From NCBI GenBank assembly GCA_920105805.1, contig CAKKTI010000394.1, positions 1 through 20,537 on the forward strand: a stretch of 20,537 nucleotides of DNA. The letters run 5' to 3'. Both the position numbers and the translations under genes were made by a program. Under the pieces are notes generated by a model. It had not been told where the DNA came from and did not search any database. It worked only from the letters and a program-made list of their open reading frames with translations. The DNA is from Condylostoma magnum (taxonomy: Eukaryota; Ciliophora; Heterotrichea; Heterotrichida; Condylostomatidae). Numbering within the stretch: the first letter of the stretch is position 1; every line of letters starts with the position of its first letter. Positions 19,413-20,537 of this stretch are shown in pieces.

Positions 19413-20537
19413 ATGGGCATTTGTGTATGCAGGAAAGACTCACATGTTTCTCCAATGATGGGGAAAATCTTAAAATAGTCTCTAATAGCAGATGACATAA
19501 ACCTTTTTCGTAACCTTTACAAAGACATAAACAGTCGCTATGAGTTCACAAAAATAATCGGACACGGGCATTTCGGTACAGTAAGAACTGCCCAAAGACT
19601 GCGCAATGGAAAGCCAACAGGGAATTAAGTAGCAATTAAAACAATACATAAAGAAAAGATGAGTAATAGGAACTTAAATGCACTTAGAACGGAGCTTTCA
19701 ATACTGAGAATGACAGATCATCCTGCAATAATAAAATTACAAGAAATATACGAGGATTAGCTAAATGTACATATAGTCATGGAGTACTGCAGAGGAGGAG
19801 ATCTACTAGATTGTTTAATAAAACAAGGAGTGTTTAGTGAATTAAAGGCATCTTAGATAATGGAGAAGTTATTATCAGCAGTTAATTATTTGCATAGTGA
19901 GAATATTTGTCATAGGGATTTAAAGCCAGAAAATATTCTTTTTATCTCAAAGCTGGTAACTTCTGATATAAAAATTGTTGATTTTGGATTGTCTAGTAAG
20001 TTTGGGAAAAGCACAATGCATACTGTTGTAGGGACTCCGTATTATGTAGCACCAGAGGTGCTTAGAGAGCATTATGACAATCAATGCGATGTTTGGTCCC
20101 TTGGAGTCATTTTATATGTTCTTTTAAGTGGAAGATTACCCTTCAATGGGGAAAACCACAGCTCTGTATTTAGAAATATTTTACTTTGTTAGTACGAATT
20201 AAATGATAAAAAGTGAGTAGATATATCAACAGAAGCCAAGGATCTGATCAGAAGTATGCTTATTGTGGATCCTGAGAAAAGAATAACAGTTAAAGATGCC
20301 TTAAATCATCCCTGATTTAAAAAGAACAAGAAACACTAAAGAAAAATACCTCTAAAGGTGTTTAGTTAGTTGAAGAACATGAAAGCTTAAAATAGGTTAT
20401 AAAGTAAAGCTTCTAATGTAATCATAAAGAATTTGTAAGAAAGTGATATAAGAGAGCTAAACAGAATCTTTCAAAGCTTGGATATAGAGAAAACAGGGTA
20501 TATTACTACTAGAGAGCTGCAATAAGTGCTGATTCGT
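19413..20537 (+). CDS. Calcium-dependent protein kinase (CDPK), C-terminus beyond the window
   Basis: 375 codons are visible and the frame runs off the end. It starts MGICVC: Gly2 fits N-myristoylation and Cys4/Cys6 palmitoylation, suggesting membrane attachment. The kinase domain spans about residues 43-302: glycine loop GHGHFG (50-55), VAIK with Lys76, HRDLKPEN with Asp169, DFG at 190-192, APE at 213-215, and HPWF at 299-302. The regulatory junction follows, then the first EF-hand loop [12 protein letters not shown] (357-368) with canonical Asp1, Gly6, Ile8 and Glu12; further EF hands are expected downstream. It is a Ser/Thr kinase switched by calcium (family knowledge). Trp268 and Trp301 are TGA, Trp228 is TGG, and several Gln are TAA or TAG. 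The ATG at 19413 is chosen because it gives the acylation motif. CDPKs are common in ciliates. Confidence 0.95.

Noticed and set aside
1-20537. Karyorelict code (TGA as the only stop) as the explanation
   Set aside because: It would require both WD40 genes and both UBL genes to read past TAA/TAG into unrelated sequence. It cannot be fully excluded without transcript ends, since TGA is a possible stop for the PMP-type gene.
1-20537. Transposons, retroelements, tRNA or rRNA genes
   Set aside because: No transposase, integrase or reverse transcriptase motif, no terminal repeats with target duplications, and no tRNA B-box-like or rRNA sequence was seen on either strand by eye.

Overview
The window reads as ciliate nuclear DNA that uses a code in which all three standard stop codons can be sense. 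TAA and TAG are read as Gln and TGA as Trp. This is shown directly: in the seven WD40 repeats at 5.4-6.3 kb the same Gln column is written CAG, CAA, TAG or TAA, and the WD Trp is written TGG or TGA. The protein kinase at the right end uses TGA for the Trp of the HPWF motif. Four genes nevertheless end on TAA or TAG exactly where family homology ends, so the same codons also terminate. That pattern fits a Condylostoma-type (heterotrich) code better than the karyorelict code, in which only TGA is known to stop. DNA is AT-rich and none of the clear genes needs an intron. A species cannot be named from sequence alone.

Layout. 2-355 (+): 3' part of a gene with a LamG/concanavalin-like domain. About 356-5402: a gene-poor arm of roughly 5 kb holding a 66-bp relic of the local gene family (1148-1213) and a ~165-bp degenerate repeat (947-1111 and 5171-5334). 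5403-6836 (-): WD40-A. About 7228-13233 (-): one unbroken ORF of about 2000 codons for a secreted/surface PMP-type beta-helix protein with a Cys-rich domain and a multi-pass membrane C-terminus. 13234-14386: intergenic, with an RNA-like hairpin and an unresolved coding signal. 14387-15775 (-): WD40-B. 16272-17312 (-): UBL-A, with two tandem ubiquitin-like domains. 17489-17628 (-): a truncated relic. 17942-18970 (-): UBL-B, with one ubiquitin-like domain. 19413-20537 (+): a calcium-dependent protein kinase running off the window.

The main point of interest is the minus-strand family. Four genes and two relics share an N-terminal region of about 175-195 residues that I do not recognise, beginning MEN.I..II. 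In two members it is fused to a seven-bladed WD40 propeller whose blades are almost identical except at a few variable positions. In the other two it is fused to ubiquitin-like domains that lack a terminal Gly-Gly. Module swapping behind a constant head, tandem duplication, internal deletion relics and homogenised repeats with variable surface positions together look like a fast-evolving recognition or signalling family. The HET-E/HET-D WD repeats of fungi are the nearest structural parallel I can name. Function is inference only.

Because stop codons are sense here, almost every frame is open. I therefore called genes only where protein motifs, paralogue alignment or strong composition supported them, and left other plausible-looking frames uncalled.
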